Shown: positions 14,547-24,751, counted from the first letter of the stretch. The stretch is 64,000 nt of DNA from Caulobacter sp. SL161 (GCF_026672375.1 NZ_JAPPRA010000001.1:1798001-1862000), one strand, 5' to 3'. Made by a program: numbers and translations. Notes: generated by a model not told the origin, from the sequence alone.

Positions 14547-17000
14547 CTAGAAGCTGTACCGAAGCGTCGCCGTGACGGTGCGGCCGTTGATCGAGCGGGC
14601 GCGGATCGCATTGACCGACCCCGCCGTGATCGCGCCTTCCTCCGCCTCGGTCAAACCGACCTTGTCGAACAGGTTGTTGGCGTTGACCGACAGCGACAGC
14701 GTCTCGGCCAGCTTGTACTCGGCGAAGGCGTTGACCTGGCCGTAGGCCGGGAAGATCAGCTGGTTGTCGTCCTGAGCGTAGGCCTTGGTGGTGCCGATGA
14801 CGCTGGCGCCGATCGTGGCCTTGTCATTGATCGTCCAGGTCGGGGCGAACTGGTAGATCCACTTGGCCTGACGACGCGGCGCGTTGCCGACGACGGCGGG
14901 CGTCAGGGCGTCCTTGTCGATGACCGCATCGGTATAGGTGGCGCCGCCGGTGACCGAGAAGTCGCCGATCCGGTAGCTGGCCTCAAGTTCGATACCCTTG
15001 GCCTTGTAGGTGCGGTCGAAGAACCTCTGGCTGGTGGCCTCGAAGTTCTGCTCCTGGGTGCGGGCCCAGAAGGCCGTGGCGAACAGGCCAAAGCCGGCGC
15101 GGCGATACTTCACCCCGCCCTCGACCTGATCGACCATGTCGACGGCGTCTTCCTTGGACACCGTGCCGTCGGCCCGGACCTTGCCGAACAGCAGGCGGTC
15201 GGCGTTGGCGCGACCGCCGCGGCTGACGCGGGCGAAGGCGGCGACGTCGGGATTGAACTGGTAGTTCGCGCCCAGCGACCAGGAGGTGTAGCCCCAGTCG
15301 TAGTTGACCGGCGAGGCGTTGGCGTTGTCGATGACCGACACGCTCTGCTCGACGGTCTGGATCACGCCGTCGCCGTTGACGTCCACCGTGGCCTGCTTGG
15401 CCCCGGCATAGAGGCCGCGCGCCTTGCCCTCATCGCGGCGGAGGCTGGCGTCCAGGCTCAGATCGCCGATGCGGCTCGACAGGCTCAGATACGGCGCGTC
15501 GATGTCATAGGTGACGTCATAGCGTCGGGTGCAGCAGTTGCCCCACAGCGGCACGCCATAGGCGGCCAGACCCGTCTGGGTCAGCTTGGTCCCGGCGCTG
15601 TTGTAGACGTCCAGCAGGGCGGCGTTATCGCCCTTCACTTCCGAGACAAAGGTGTTCCACAGCCAGTCCATGGCGATGGTCTGGCGCGACTTGTAATAGC
15701 CCACCGTCACGTCGACCACGGCGGCGCCCGTGTCGAAGCTGCGCGACAGCTTCAGGTCGTTCATGGCGTTGCCGAAGTCGTTGATCTCGACATCGAACAT
15801 GTGGATGCGCATCGCCAGACCATTGCCGTTCAGGTTGGTCGGCGCGGTGATCGTCTGGCCGGCGCTGGGGCCGTTGGCGTAGCGCAGGGTCGCGCCCGCG
15901 CCGCCGATCGAGGTCGCCAGGGCCTGGGCTGACAGAACCTCGGCGGGGAAGGGAGCGACAAAGCGTCCCGAGGTCTTGGCGACCTTGAAACGGTCCTCGA
16001 TCTTCCAGCCGCCGATGTCGAACTTGGCCTCGGCGCCGAACTGCAGGGTCTCGGGGTGCATGCCGTCGGAGACCTTGCTGCTCCGGCGATTGCCGTCGCC
16101 GTCGATGCCCGGATTGCGGGCCAGGTAGATCGACTGCAGGTCGTCGCGGCCGATGTCGTAGCCGGCGAAGGAGCCGATATCGGGATCGCTGTTCGAGCCC
16201 GTCACCCGCGTGGGCATCGGCAGATAGCCGACGGCGCGATCGTTCAGGTATTTGACGTTCAGCCGGATAAAGCCGTTCTCGAAGTCCTTGGTCAGGTTGA
16301 CCTTGATCTGGCCGCCCTTTTCCGAGGTGTAGCCCGACTTCCGGGCGCCTTCGCCCTCGCGATAGAAGCCGCCGACATGAAAGCGCAGGGTGTCGCTGAG
16401 CGGCGCGCCATAGTCGAAGTCCAGGCGGGTATGATCGTAGCCAAGACCCTTGGTCAGGGCGATCTCGCCGCCCTCGACCTCGCCGGTCTTGCTGATGAAG
16501 TTGATGACGCCGCCGGGCGAGTTCGACGCGAAGGTCGAGGACGAACCGCCGCGCACCGACTCGATGCGCGAGACGTTCTGGTCGGCGCGCAGGAAGATGT
16601 CGGCGTTCCCGAAGGCGATGTCGCCGAACTCCATGACCGGCAGGCCGTCTTCCTGCAACTGCAGGAACTTGGCGCCGCCCGAGGCCACCGGCAGGCCGCG
16701 CACGGCGATGTTGGCGTTACCGTCGCCGCCCGTCGCTTCCGAACGCACGCCGGGCAGGCCGCGGAAGATTTCGGCGGTCGAGCGCGGGGCCTGGGCCAGG
16801 ATCTGATCGGCCGACAACGCGCTGACGGAAATGGACGAGTTCATCTTGGTCGCGCCGTCGCGCGAGGCGGTGATGACGACCGCGTCTAGTTCCAGGACGT
16901 CCTGATCGTTGTTTGTGGCGCTCTGTTGGGCGTGCGCCGCCAGCGGCAGCATGGCGAGCACTGCGGCGCCCACGAGCAGGCGCGACTTTTGCCGGTTCAT
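14547..17000 (-). CDS. suxA: TonB-dependent receptor for sucrose uptake (SuxA-like)
   Basis: 817 aa. Signal peptide MNRQKSRLLVGAAVLAMLPL cut at AHAQQ; TonB-box-like ELDAVVITASRDG; plug with ILAQAPRSTAEIFRGLPGVR, ESVRGGSSSTFASNSPGGVI; barrel ending in VTATLRYSF with terminal Phe. No STN domain, so it is controlled by the LacI repressor next to it rather than by an ECF sigma. AGGAGG precedes the ATG. The two operators upstream and the amylosucrase, kinase and permease genes downstream point to sucrose or a related sucrosyl sugar as ligand (inference from context). Confidence 0.9.
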   Translation of the reverse strand: MNRQKSRLLVGAAVLAMLPLAAHAQQSATNNDQDVLELDAVVITASRDGATKMNSSISVSALSADQILAQAPRSTAEIFRGLPGVRSEATGGDGNANIAVRGLPVASGGAKFLQLQEDGLPVMEFGDIAFGNADIFLRADQNVSRIESVRGGSSSTFASNSPGGVINFISKTGEVEGGEIALTKGLGYDHTRLDFDYGAPLSDTLRFHVGGFYREGEGARKSGYTSEKGGQIKVNLTKDFENGFIRLNVKYLNDRAVGYLPMPTRVTGSNSDPDIGSFAGYDIGRDDLQSIYLARNPGIDGDGNRRSSKVSDGMHPETLQFGAEAKFDIGGWKIEDRFKVAKTSGRFVAPFPAEVLSAQALATSIGGAGATLRYANGPSAGQTITAPTNLNGNGLAMRIHMFDVEINDFGNAMNDLKLSRSFDTGAAVVDVTVGYYKSRQTIAMDWLWNTFVSEVKGDNAALLDVYNSAGTKLTQTGLAAYGVPLWGNCCTRRYDVTYDIDAPYLSLSSRIGDLSLDASLRRDEGKARGLYAGAKQATVDVNGDGVIQTVEQSVSVIDNANASPVNYDWGYTSWSLGANYQFNPDVAAFARVSRGGRANADRLLFGKVRADGTVSKEDAVDMVDQVEGGVKYRRAGFGLFATAFWARTQEQNFEATSQRFFDRTYKAKGIELEASYRIGDFSVTGGATYTDAVIDKDALTPAVVGNAPRRQAKWIYQFAPTWTINDKATIGASVIGTTKAYAQDDNQLIFPAYGQVNAFAEYKLAETLSLSVNANNLFDKVGLTEAEEGAITAGSVNAIRARSINGRTVTATLRYSF

Positions 17001-17062
17001 ATCTTCCTCCTCATGCGCCCTCGCTTCTTGTGGCGAGGGGTTCGTGGGCGAGAGTGATCATC

Positions 17063-17078
17063 TCGCAATCGATTGCGA
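17063..17078. promoter_or_regulatory. LacI-type operator 1 (palindrome)
   Basis: Perfect 16-base palindrome TCGCAATCGATTGCGA, with the central CG typical of LacI/GalR operators, 63 bases upstream of the receptor start. The neighbouring LacI-family gene is the obvious candidate regulator. Confidence 0.7.
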
Positions 17079-17107
17079 AGTCAGAAAAGCACGACCTGGA
17101 ACTTTTA

Positions 17108-17119
17108 GCAATCGATTGC
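17108..17119. promoter_or_regulatory. LacI-type operator 2 (palindrome)
   Basis: Palindrome GCAATCGATTGC, the same core as operator 1. Centre-to-centre spacing is 43 bases, about four helical turns, so both sites face the same side of the DNA. Confidence 0.7.
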
Positions 17120-17150
17120 GTTAGTTTCGCAACACCTTCGTTGTCCGGTC

Positions 17151-18176
17151 TCACGTGCCGCGCACGACGAGCTCGGGCGTCATGAAGACCGACTCTGTGG
17201 AGGCCCCCTCGATACGGCGGAACAGGAGGTCCACCATGGTGCGCGCGCCCGTCGCCAGGTCTTGCCGCACTGTCGTGAGCGGCGGAGCGCTGTAGCGCGC
17301 CAAGCTGATGTCGTCGAAGCCGACCACCGAGATTTCGTCGGGAACCGCGCGCCCGGCGGCGGTCAGGGTGTTGATCGCCGTCACGGCGATCAGGTCGGAG
17401 GCGGCCAGGACGCCATCGAAGGTCGCGCCGCTGTCGATCAGCGCCCGCACCGAGGGTTCGGCCGACTCGATCGTGAAGTGCGCCGGAGCGCTGAGCTCCG
17501 GATAGGGGCTCAGGCCCGCCTCCCTGAGCGCCTGGAGATAGCCTTCGCGCCGCAGTTCCACCTCGGGCGCTCCTGGCAGTCCCAGAAAGGCGATCCGCCG
17601 GCGGCCCTGGGCGATCATGTGCCGGGTGGCGAGCCGGGCGCCGGCGACATTGTCCGAGCCGACCGTGCAATAGCGGCGATCGGCGATGTCGCCGCCCCAG
17701 ACGACGAGGGGGCGATAGGTGTCGGCGAGTGCGTTCAACGCCTCGTGCTGATCGCTCTGGCCGATAATCAACAGGCCGTCGGAGCGGTGGGACTGGACGA
17801 TCCGGCGCAGCCAGTCGACCCGGGGCGCGACGACCTTGTTGAGCAGCACCTCATAGCCCCGCCCCGTGATCTCGTCGGCGAGACGGCCGATCATCTCCAG
17901 GAAGAACGGATCGGTGATCAACTGATCGCGCTCGTGCCCGAGGGGCACGATGAGGCCAATCGTATGGGTGCGTTGGAGGCGCAGGCTCCGAGCCGACTGG
18001 TTGATCACATAGCCATGGGTCCTGGCCAATTCGGAGATCTGGTCCCGCAGCGCCTGGGGGATGGACGGATTTCCGGCCAGGGCGCGCGACACTGTCGACG
18101 TCGAAACCCCCGCCAGCTTGGCGATGTCCGCCATCTTCAGGCGGGCCGACTTGGGCTCGGTGGGCTGGCGACTCAT
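17151..18176 (-). CDS. suxR: LacI family transcriptional repressor (SuxR-like)
   Basis: 341 aa. The N-terminal helix-turn-helix reads MADIAKLAGVSTSTVSRALA with the hinge-helix region SARSLRLQ near residue 60. The periplasmic-binding-like effector domain follows (HTIGLIVPLG, GLLIIGQSD, GVLAASDLIAVTAINTL, ISVVGFDDISLARYSAPPLT). It sits directly upstream of the sucrose receptor gene in the same direction, with two identical-core palindromic operators in the 150-base gap. It should repress the sucrose unit and be relieved by a sugar effector. Whether it also controls itself is not visible: no copy of the operator was seen before its own start. Confidence 0.9.
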   Translation of the reverse strand: MSRQPTEPKSARLKMADIAKLAGVSTSTVSRALAGNPSIPQALRDQISELARTHGYVINQSARSLRLQRTHTIGLIVPLGHERDQLITDPFFLEMIGRLADEITGRGYEVLLNKVVAPRVDWLRRIVQSHRSDGLLIIGQSDQHEALNALADTYRPLVVWGGDIADRRYCTVGSDNVAGARLATRHMIAQGRRRIAFLGLPGAPEVELRREGYLQALREAGLSPYPELSAPAHFTIESAEPSVRALIDSGATFDGVLAASDLIAVTAINTLTAAGRAVPDEISVVGFDDISLARYSAPPLTTVRQDLATGARTMVDLLFRRIEGASTESVFMTPELVVRGT

Positions 18177-18315
18177 GGGGGCAAGCTTAGTTTATCGCTG
18201 GGCCGCGACAACGGTTGGCGGACGGACGCCGATGCGATGTCGAGTCTGGGGCCCCGACGTCTTGACCAAGGCGTCACCGCCCGCCAGTCCTAGCCAAACG
18301 TTTAGAGAGTAATCC

Positions 18316-20293
18316 GTGCCGTTCGACGTCCCCCCAGCCTCCGTCGCCACTGTCGTCGTCGAGGCGCCGCGGTTGCCGCCTCTGGTGGGCCAGGAGGCGT
18401 TCTCGACGGCCCGTTACGACGCTGAGGCGCTGAGCGCGGCCAACCGGCTGGATGTGGTGTTGAAGGCGACCCCCGGGGTCTCCCTGTTCCGCAGAACCGG
18501 CAGCGACGCGGCCAACCCGACGATTCAGGGCCTGTCCCTTCGGGGCGTCGCACCGTCGGGCGCGGGGCGCGCCTTGGTCACGCTGGACGGCGCGCCGCAG
18601 AATGATCCGTTCGGTGGTTGGGTGATCTGGACCGCCTTGCCGGGTGAGGGGCTTTCCGGCACCACCATCGTGCGCGGCGCGGGCGCGGGTCCCTATGGCG
18701 CCGGCGCCTTGACCGGCGTCGTCGCGCTTCGAGAGCGGGCGGCCGGAGGGGGCTGTCCAGCTTGAACATTCAGGTCGGCGCACGCGACAGCTGGCGTGTG
18801 GCAGGGACCCTTGGAACCGACCACCTGCTGCTCACCGCCCGCGGATCGCGGACCGACGGATACGACCCGGTCCGCGACGCGCGGCGCGGCGCGGCGGACA
18901 CGCCGACAACGCTTGAGGATGGTTCGCTCGCGGTTCGACTGCAGGGCAGCCTGACCTCGGTGCGCTGGGCGCTTCGCGCCGGCGCCTACCAGGAGCGGCG
19001 TGACGCGGGCCTTGTCGGCGCAGGGTCGAACGCGACCGGTGGATCGCTGGCCCTGACCCTCGCCGGCAACGCCTGGCGGCTGCAGGCCTGGGCGCGGCGC
19101 AGCGATCTTGAGAACACCTCCGTGGCGGTAGCGGCGGGACGTGCCTCGACCACGCCGGCCAACGACCAGTTCTCGACACCGGCCACCGGCTACGGCCTCA
19201 ATGCCGCCTGGCAGGGCCGCCAGGGGGGCTGGGCCTGGGAGTTGGGCGGTGACGTTCGCGCCACCGAAGGTCGGGTCAACGAGCGCTTCCGCTACCAGTC
19301 CGGCGCCTTCACCCGCGTGCGCGAAGCCGGGGGGCGGACGCTGGTCGGCGGCCTTTACGCCGAGACCGCCTTGGCGCGGGAAGACGTTTCACTGACATTT
19401 GGCGCGCGCCTGGACGGCTGGCGCTCTTATGCGGGGGTGCGGCGCGAACGCGACGCGCTGACGGGCGCCGCCACGCTCGATGCGCCGATCGGCGATGCTT
19501 CGGGGACCACCCCGACCGCCCGCGCGGGGCTTCGCCAGCGCCTGAAAGGCGACACCTGGTGGCGCGCCGCCGCCTATGCCGGCTTTCGTCCCCCGACCCT
19601 CAATGAGCTGCACCGCCCTTTTCGGGTGGGCAATGACGTGACCGAAGCCAACGCGGCCCTGAAGCCCGAGACCCTGTACGGGCTCGAGACCGGCCTGGTC
19701 GGCGAGGGGAGCGTGCGGTGGAGCCTCGCGGCCTTCTACAATCAGGTCCGGGACCCGATCACCAACGTGACCATCGGCGCCGGACCGGGAAGCTTTCCGG
19801 TCGCGGGCTTCATCCCGGCGGGCGGCGTGCTGCGCCAGCGGCGGAATGTGGGTGAGATCAACGCCTATGGCGTTGAAGGGGACGTCGAGCTTGACCTGAC
19901 CCCCGCCTGGGCCCTGCGCGGCGCCGTCTCCTGGACCCACGCACGTGTCGATGGCGCGGGGGGGCGCGCCTGCTGACCGGCAAGCGCCCGGCCCAGGCTC
20001 CCGCCGTGACGGTCACCGCCGGGACGCGCTGGCGTCCGGTCGAGCGTCTGAGCCTCGACGCCGCTCTGCGCTATGAGGGGCTTCGCTACGAAGACGATCT
20101 GAACCTGCGTCGTCTCAAGGCGGGCGCAGGGCTGGACGTCCGCGCTGCTTGGAGGCTCACCCCCGCGAGCGAGATCTATGTCGCGGCCGACAACGTGCTG
20201 AACCACGACCTGGCCGTGGGTCAGACCGCCGATGGCGTGACCAGCTACGCCGCGCCGCGCACGGTGTTCGTGGGCTTTGCGCTGAGGCGATAG
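18316..20293 (+). pseudogene. TonB-dependent receptor disrupted by two frameshifts
   Basis: Three consecutive frames together give one receptor of about 650 aa. Part 1 (18316-18765) is the plug: DVVLKATPGVSLFRRTGSDA, LSLRGVAPSGAGRALVTLDG, GPYGAGALTGVVAL. Part 2 (from about 18753 to 19976) and part 3 (about 19965-20293) are barrel, ending RTVFVGFALRR. The first break is in a G5 run (18748-18752), the second in a G7 run (19958-19964). Adding one G at each restores a continuous protein (GGGLSSLNIQVGARD; GARLLTGKRPAQAP). No signal peptide precedes part 1, and an in-frame stop lies just upstream of the GTG. So either the gene is decaying or the sequence has homopolymer errors. Confidence 0.75.
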
Positions 20294-20344
20294 GCGGGGG
20301 AAGCGGTCGTCTTCCCGAGCACTCAAGGGGATGAGTCGCGCGCG

Positions 20345-20515
20345 CTATGTCGCCGACGCCGTGCGGCCGGCCCGGAGCGCGCCTTTGCAGCGGTCGGAGC
20401 AGGTCTTCACGCTGTCCCAGTCGCGGGCCCATTTGCGCCGCCACGAAAAGGGACGGCCGCAAGCCTCGCAGATCTTGTCGGGCGTCGTGGCCTTGGGACG
20501 CTTGGCGGCTTTCAT
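20345..20515 (-). CDS. DUF2256 family small zinc-ribbon-like protein
   Basis: 56 aa, start ATG at 20513-20515. Reads KICEACGRPFSWRRKWARDW followed by DSVKTCSDRCKG. Two CxxC/CxxxC pairs (CEAC and CSDRC) can bind zinc; this arrangement with RPFxWRKKW is the DUF2256 pattern. The family is small, conserved, and often encoded near cryptochrome/photolyase-type genes in other bacteria, but its function is unknown. No such neighbour is seen here. Confidence 0.85.
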   Translation of the reverse strand: MKAAKRPKATTPDKICEACGRPFSWRRKWARDWDSVKTCSDRCKGALRAGRTASAT

Positions 20516-20652
20516 CACGAACCCTGGATCGGGACTTTTCTGGCGGAGACCTCGTGGGTACGCGGCGCCGACGAGATCGGATGCGCGCGTCCAGCGCTGA
20601 CGATCCCGCCGGCGTGGGCAGGGGGTCTGAGCGCTGCGGGCGCGCCGCGCGA

Positions 20653-20668
20653 GAGGACGATTGTCACC
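20653..20668. promoter_or_regulatory. Inverted-repeat site, copy A of GGTGAC-N4-GTCACC-like motif
   Basis: The right half GATTGTCACC is identical to copy B at 24827-24842; the left half is degenerate (GAGGAC). It ends 44 bases before the rfbD start. Confidence 0.4.
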
Positions 20669-20712
20669 GTTGGCCTTGCTGGTCTGGTCGCGGACCGCGT
20701 AGGTAGGGGCGA

Positions 20713-21615
20713 ATGACCGACAAGACGCATATTCTCGTCACCGGCGGCGCCGGGCAGGTGGGGTTGGAGCTTTTGGGCGCCGCATGGCCGGACGGGATCG
20801 TGCTGCATGCGCCGTCCCGCGCGGCGTTGGACCTGACGAACGAGACGTCGATCCGGGCCACCTTCGAGGCGAGGCCCTTCGCCGCGGTGATCAATTCGGC
20901 CGCCTGGACGGCCGTCGACAAGGCCGAGAGCGAGGTCGCGGCCGCCTTCGCCGCCAACGCCATCGGACCAGCCCTGCTGGCTGAGGTGACGCGGGCGAGG
21001 GACATTCCGCTGATTCAGGTCTCCACCGACTATGTGTTCGACGGCGACAAGCCGGGACCCTATGCAGAGGACGACCCGGTCGGTCCGATCGGGATCTACG
21101 GCGCCTCGAAGCTGGCCGGCGAGATGGCCGTGCGCCTGGGCAATCCGCGCTCGGTCGTGCTGCGGACCGCCTGGGTGCTCAGCGCCCATCGCGCCAACTT
21201 TCTGAAGACCATGCTCCGCCTCGCCGCCGACCGCCCGGTCGTGCGCGTCGTCGAAGACCAGCTGGGCTGTCCGACCTCGGCGCGCGACATCGCCGAAGCG
21301 CTGAAAACCATCACGCTGGGAATGATCGCCGACCCGCAGGCGCCGACCGGCGTCTATCATTTCGTCAATTCGGGCGAGGCCAGCTGGGCGGATCTGGCGC
21401 GGGAAATCTTTCGTCTCAGCCACGCCCACGGAGGCGTTCATGCCGAGGTCGAGGGCATTCCGAGCAGCGAATATCCAACCCCGGCCCGACGTCCGCGTAA
21501 CTCACGCCTGTTGACCAACCGGATCGCAGCGGACTACGCCATCCACCCCCGGCCCTGGACAGAGGCCGTGGCGGACATCATCGCGGACTTGCGCGTACAG
21601 GGAGCCCCTGCATGA
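20713..21615 (+). CDS. rfbD: dTDP-4-dehydrorhamnose reductase
   Basis: 300 aa, extended short-chain dehydrogenase fold. N-terminal nucleotide-binding motif [54 protein letters not shown]; catalytic YxxxK in YGASKLAGE. It performs the NAD(P)H-dependent last step of dTDP-L-rhamnose synthesis. Overlaps rfbA by ATGA (21612-21615). The rfbB and rfbC partners are not in this window. The product feeds LPS O-antigen, capsule or S-layer-associated polysaccharide. Confidence 0.93.
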   Translation: MTDKTHILVTGGAGQVGLELLGAAWPDGIVLHAPSRAALDLTNETSIRATFEARPFAAVINSAAWTAVDKAESEVAAAFAANAIGPALLAEVTRARDIPLIQVSTDYVFDGDKPGPYAEDDPVGPIGIYGASKLAGEMAVRLGNPRSVVLRTAWVLSAHRANFLKTMLRLAADRPVVRVVEDQLGCPTSARDIAEALKTITLGMIADPQAPTGVYHFVNSGEASWADLAREIFRLSHAHGGVHAEVEGIPSSEYPTPARRPRNSRLLTNRIAADYAIHPRPWTEAVADIIADLRVQGAPA

Positions 21616-22481
21616 AGGGCATCATTCTCGCCGGCGGCTCGGGCACCCGGCTGCATCCGATGACCCTGGTCACGTCCAAGCAGCTGATGCCGATCTACGA
21701 CAAGCCGATGATCTATTATCCGCTGTCGACGCTGATGCTGGCGGGGATTCGCGAGATCCTGATCATCTCGACGCCGCGCGATACGCCCAACTTCCAGGCC
21801 CTGCTGGGCGATGGCTCCCAGTGGGGCCTCGATATCCAGTACGCCGTGCAGCCCAGCCCAGACGGCCTGGCCCAGGCCTATGTGATCGGCGCGGATTTCG
21901 TCGGTCGTGATCCCTCGGCGCTGATCCTGGGCGACAATATCTATTTCGGCCATGGCATCACCAATCTGTTCACGCGGGCGATGGCGCGGCCCAAGGGGGC
22001 GACGGTGTTCGCCTATCACGTCAACGATCCCGAACGGTACGGCGTGGTCGAGTTCGACAAGGACATGACGGCCCTGTCGATCGAGGAGAAGCCGAAGGTT
22101 CCCAAGTCGAACTGGGCGGTGACGGGTCTGTACTTCTACGATGGCGACGTGGTCGACATCGCGCGGGACCTCAAGCCGTCGGCGCGCGGCGAGCTGGAGA
22201 TCACCGACGTCAATCGCGCCTATCTGGAGCGTGGCGACCTGTCGGTGGAGCTGATGGGGCGCGGCTACGCCTGGCTCGACACCGGCACGCCCGACAGTCT
22301 GCTGGAGGCCGCCGAGTTCGTGCGTGTGCTGGAAAAGCGCCAGGGCTTCAAGATCGCCTGCCCCGAAGAGGTCGCCTACCAGAAGGGCTTCATCGACGCC
22401 GCCCAAGTGGAGCGCCTGGCCGACGCCTTGGGCAAGAGCGCCTATGGCGGCTATCTGCGCACCGTGATCGGCGTCCGCTAG
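21612..22481 (+). CDS. rfbA: Glucose-1-phosphate thymidylyltransferase
   Basis: 289 aa, the usual RmlA length. Signature [20 protein letters not shown] with the active-site Arg and Lys; [31 protein letters not shown] (metal-binding Asp); [36 protein letters not shown]. It makes dTDP-glucose from dTTP and glucose-1-phosphate, the first step to dTDP-rhamnose. Translationally coupled to rfbD. A perfect hairpin follows 15 bases after the stop. Confidence 0.96.
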   Translation: MKGIILAGGSGTRLHPMTLVTSKQLMPIYDKPMIYYPLSTLMLAGIREILIISTPRDTPNFQALLGDGSQWGLDIQYAVQPSPDGLAQAYVIGADFVGRDPSALILGDNIYFGHGITNLFTRAMARPKGATVFAYHVNDPERYGVVEFDKDMTALSIEEKPKVPKSNWAVTGLYFYDGDVVDIARDLKPSARGELEITDVNRAYLERGDLSVELMGRGYAWLDTGTPDSLLEAAEFVRVLEKRQGFKIACPEEVAYQKGFIDAAQVERLADALGKSAYGGYLRTVIGVR

Positions 22482-22495
22482 ATTTGGAGCCTGGG

Positions 22496-22520
22496 ACCGG
22501 CGTCCTCAGAGGACGCCGGT
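22496..22520. terminator. Hairpin between convergent rfbA and TonB receptor genes
   Basis: ACCGGCGTCC (22496-22505) and GGACGCCGGT (22511-22520) form a perfect ten-pair stem with a five-base loop. There is no clear T-run, so it is terminator-like and could serve both strands. Confidence 0.6.
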
Positions 22521-22528
22521 CGCAAGAC

Positions 22529-24751
22529 TTACATGGGCCCAACGCCGCCCGGCGTGGTCTGGAAGTCGAAGGCCGGTTCGCGGGCCCGGCGCGGGTTCGG
22601 AACGCCCTGGCCGCCAAAGCCGTAGGTGAAGCCGACGAAGACCGCGCGCAGGTCCAGATCCATGTCTCGGCGGTTCTTCAGGGCCGGCGTGTTGATCACC
22701 GTCTTGTCCCCGAAGGTCTTCAGGGCGTCCTGCACGGTCACGACGCCCGAGAGGCGATCGTTGAACTTGTGGCGGTAGCCCAGCAGCAGCATGCCGGTCG
22801 GCGCCTTGTAGCCCTGCGGGGTCAGGCGCTTGCCCGTGGCGAAGCCGCTGATCTGCAGGAAGTCCTTGGGCGTGGCCTGGATGTTGAGGGCCGCATAGCC
22901 CGAGACCGTCCACGCCGAACGCTTGTCCGGGAAGCCAAGGTCCGTCGCGCCGATTTCAGTCCAGGCCGTATTGCCGCTGATCGTATACGACAGCTTGGGC
23001 GACAAGCGGGCGTTGGCCACCAGCTCCAGGCCGCCGCTGCGGCTCTTGGCGAGGTTGGCCTTGGTGGTCAGCAGCACGCCGTCGCCGATGTCGCGAACCA
23101 CGTCGGTGACGCCGTCGCGCGCTTCGCGCCAGTACAGCGTGCCCAGATAGTAGTTGAAGCCCTTGCGGACCTGGTAGGCCACCTCGAAGGCGTCGGTCAC
23201 CTGCGGCTTCAGGCGCGGGTCGCCCTGGCGATAGCTGTAGGGGTCCTGGAAGATGCGATAGGGGTTCAGGTCCTGGGCGGACGGCCGCTGAATCCGGCGG
23301 CTGTAGCTGGCGTTGACCTGGCGCAGGTCATCGACCTTGTACTGCAGGTGCAGCGAGGGATAGGCGCGGAGATAGTCGTAGCTATCGGTCAGGCGCGAGG
23401 TGATCTGGTTAGTGTCGATCGTCACCTGCTCGACGCGCAGGCCCGGCATCACTGTCCAGTCGCCGATCGGGCGGCTGTAGGTCGCGTAGACCGCGTTCAC
23501 CGCCTGATCGAACTGGAAGCGGTTGGTCAGCGCCGTGTCGACGACCAGCACGCCGCCCTTCGGGCCGCGGGCGCCGTAGTTGTCATAGTCGTTGTCGTTG
23601 AGCTGCAACTCGTAGCCGGCCACCAGCCTGGCGCCGTCGGCGAGGGGGCGCTTGTACTCGGCCTTCAGGCGAGTCTGGACCAGTTCGTCGCTGGTCCGGA
23701 CGTTCTCCAGGGCGGTCGGGATGATCGGAAGTTGGCTGAAGGTCTCGGCCAGGCCCCCCTGGCTATTGCGCGTGCGCTCGATGCTGGCGTTGAGCGTAAA
23801 CTCGTGATCGTCGCCGGACAGCTTGCGACGCAGGTCGCCGCTGAGACCCGCAACCGAGCGCTTCATGGCGCCGTCGCTAAGGCGCTGGAAGCGTACGTTG
23901 GGAACGCCGGCGGGCGTCTTGCCCTCGAATGACGAGCCGGACGCGGAGTCGTAGCGCATGTCGTTATAGCGGGCCTCGGCGCTGACGCGCGTGCGCTTGT
24001 CGAGGTCGTAGTCGATGCTGGCGCGGGCGTTGTGCGATTGACCTCGGCTGGTGAAGTTCACCTTCTGACGGCTGGTGGCGTAGGCGCCGCTGGTCGGGTC
24101 AAGACGCTCGCGTTCATCGACAATTTCGCCCTTGGCCTTGTCGCGCCGCCAGCCGGCGTCGGCCGAAACGGTCAGGTTCTTGGTGTTCTGCGCCAGGCTG
24201 ACGCTGGCGTTCTTGCGGCCTTCGCTTCCGAAGTTGCCGCGCACAGAGCCGGTCATGCCGACGCCGCGCTGCTGCTTGGTGATCAGGTTTATGATGCCAG
24301 CCGTGCCCTCGGGGCTGAAGGCGGCCGAGGGGTTGGTCATCACCTCGACCCGCTCGAACTGGTTGGCCGGGATCTGCTGCAGGACCTGGCCGCGGTTGTC
24401 GCCCTTGAACATGCCGGACGGCTTGCCGTCGATCATGATGGTGACATTGGCATCGCCGCGCAGGCTGACATTGCCCTGCACATCGACCTGCACTGAGGGC
24501 ACGTTGCGCAGCATGTCGGCGACCGAGCCGGTGGTGGCCTGCAGGTCCTTGCCCAGGCTGTAGCTGCGGCGATCGATCGAGGTCCGCATGTCCTGGGACG
24601 CCGGCGCAGTGATGGTGACGCCTTGGACCTGGTTGGACGTGTCCTTCTTGGCCGGCGGCGTGGCCGACGGGGTCTGGGCGAAGGCGGCCGTGCTCAGGGC
24701 GGCCAGGCCGGTGGCGGCCAGCAAGGCGGCTCGGCGGGGCGGGATGGTCAT
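22529..24751 (-). CDS. TonB-dependent receptor, outer-membrane beta-barrel (OMP_b-brl) type
   Basis: 740 aa from ATG at 24751, chosen because GGAGA precedes it and the signal peptide (MTIPPRRAALLAATGLAALS, cut at AAFAQ) starts there. Plug: GVTITAPASQDM, SVADMLRNVPSVQVDVQGNV, VTIMIDGKPSGMFKGDNRGQ, FERVEVMTNPSAAFSPEGTA, GIINLITKQQ. The barrel is of the CirA-distant group typical for Caulobacter/Sphingomonas. The C-terminus lacks a classic terminal Phe and ends in a Pro/Gly-rich tail. Ligand unknown. The gene stands alone with an inverted-repeat site 75 bases upstream. It converges with rfbA. Confidence 0.9.
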   Translation of the reverse strand: MTIPPRRAALLAATGLAALSTAAFAQTPSATPPAKKDTSNQVQGVTITAPASQDMRTSIDRRSYSLGKDLQATTGSVADMLRNVPSVQVDVQGNVSLRGDANVTIMIDGKPSGMFKGDNRGQVLQQIPANQFERVEVMTNPSAAFSPEGTAGIINLITKQQRGVGMTGSVRGNFGSEGRKNASVSLAQNTKNLTVSADAGWRRDKAKGEIVDERERLDPTSGAYATSRQKVNFTSRGQSHNARASIDYDLDKRTRVSAEARYNDMRYDSASGSSFEGKTPAGVPNVRFQRLSDGAMKRSVAGLSGDLRRKLSGDDHEFTLNASIERTRNSQGGLAETFSQLPIIPTALENVRTSDELVQTRLKAEYKRPLADGARLVAGYELQLNDNDYDNYGARGPKGGVLVVDTALTNRFQFDQAVNAVYATYSRPIGDWTVMPGLRVEQVTIDTNQITSRLTDSYDYLRAYPSLHLQYKVDDLRQVNASYSRRIQRPSAQDLNPYRIFQDPYSYRQGDPRLKPQVTDAFEVAYQVRKGFNYYLGTLYWREARDGVTDVVRDIGDGVLLTTKANLAKSRSGGLELVANARLSPKLSYTISGNTAWTEIGATDLGFPDKRSAWTVSGYAALNIQATPKDFLQISGFATGKRLTPQGYKAPTGMLLLGYRHKFNDRLSGVVTVQDALKTFGDKTVINTPALKNRRDMDLDLRAVFVGFTYGFGGQGVPNPRRAREPAFDFQTTPGGVGPM

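Noticed and set aside
20516..20712. Possible small RNA or tRNA between DUF2256 and rfbD
   Set aside because: No cloverleaf, no clear promoter-terminator pair; only the inverted-repeat site was supported.
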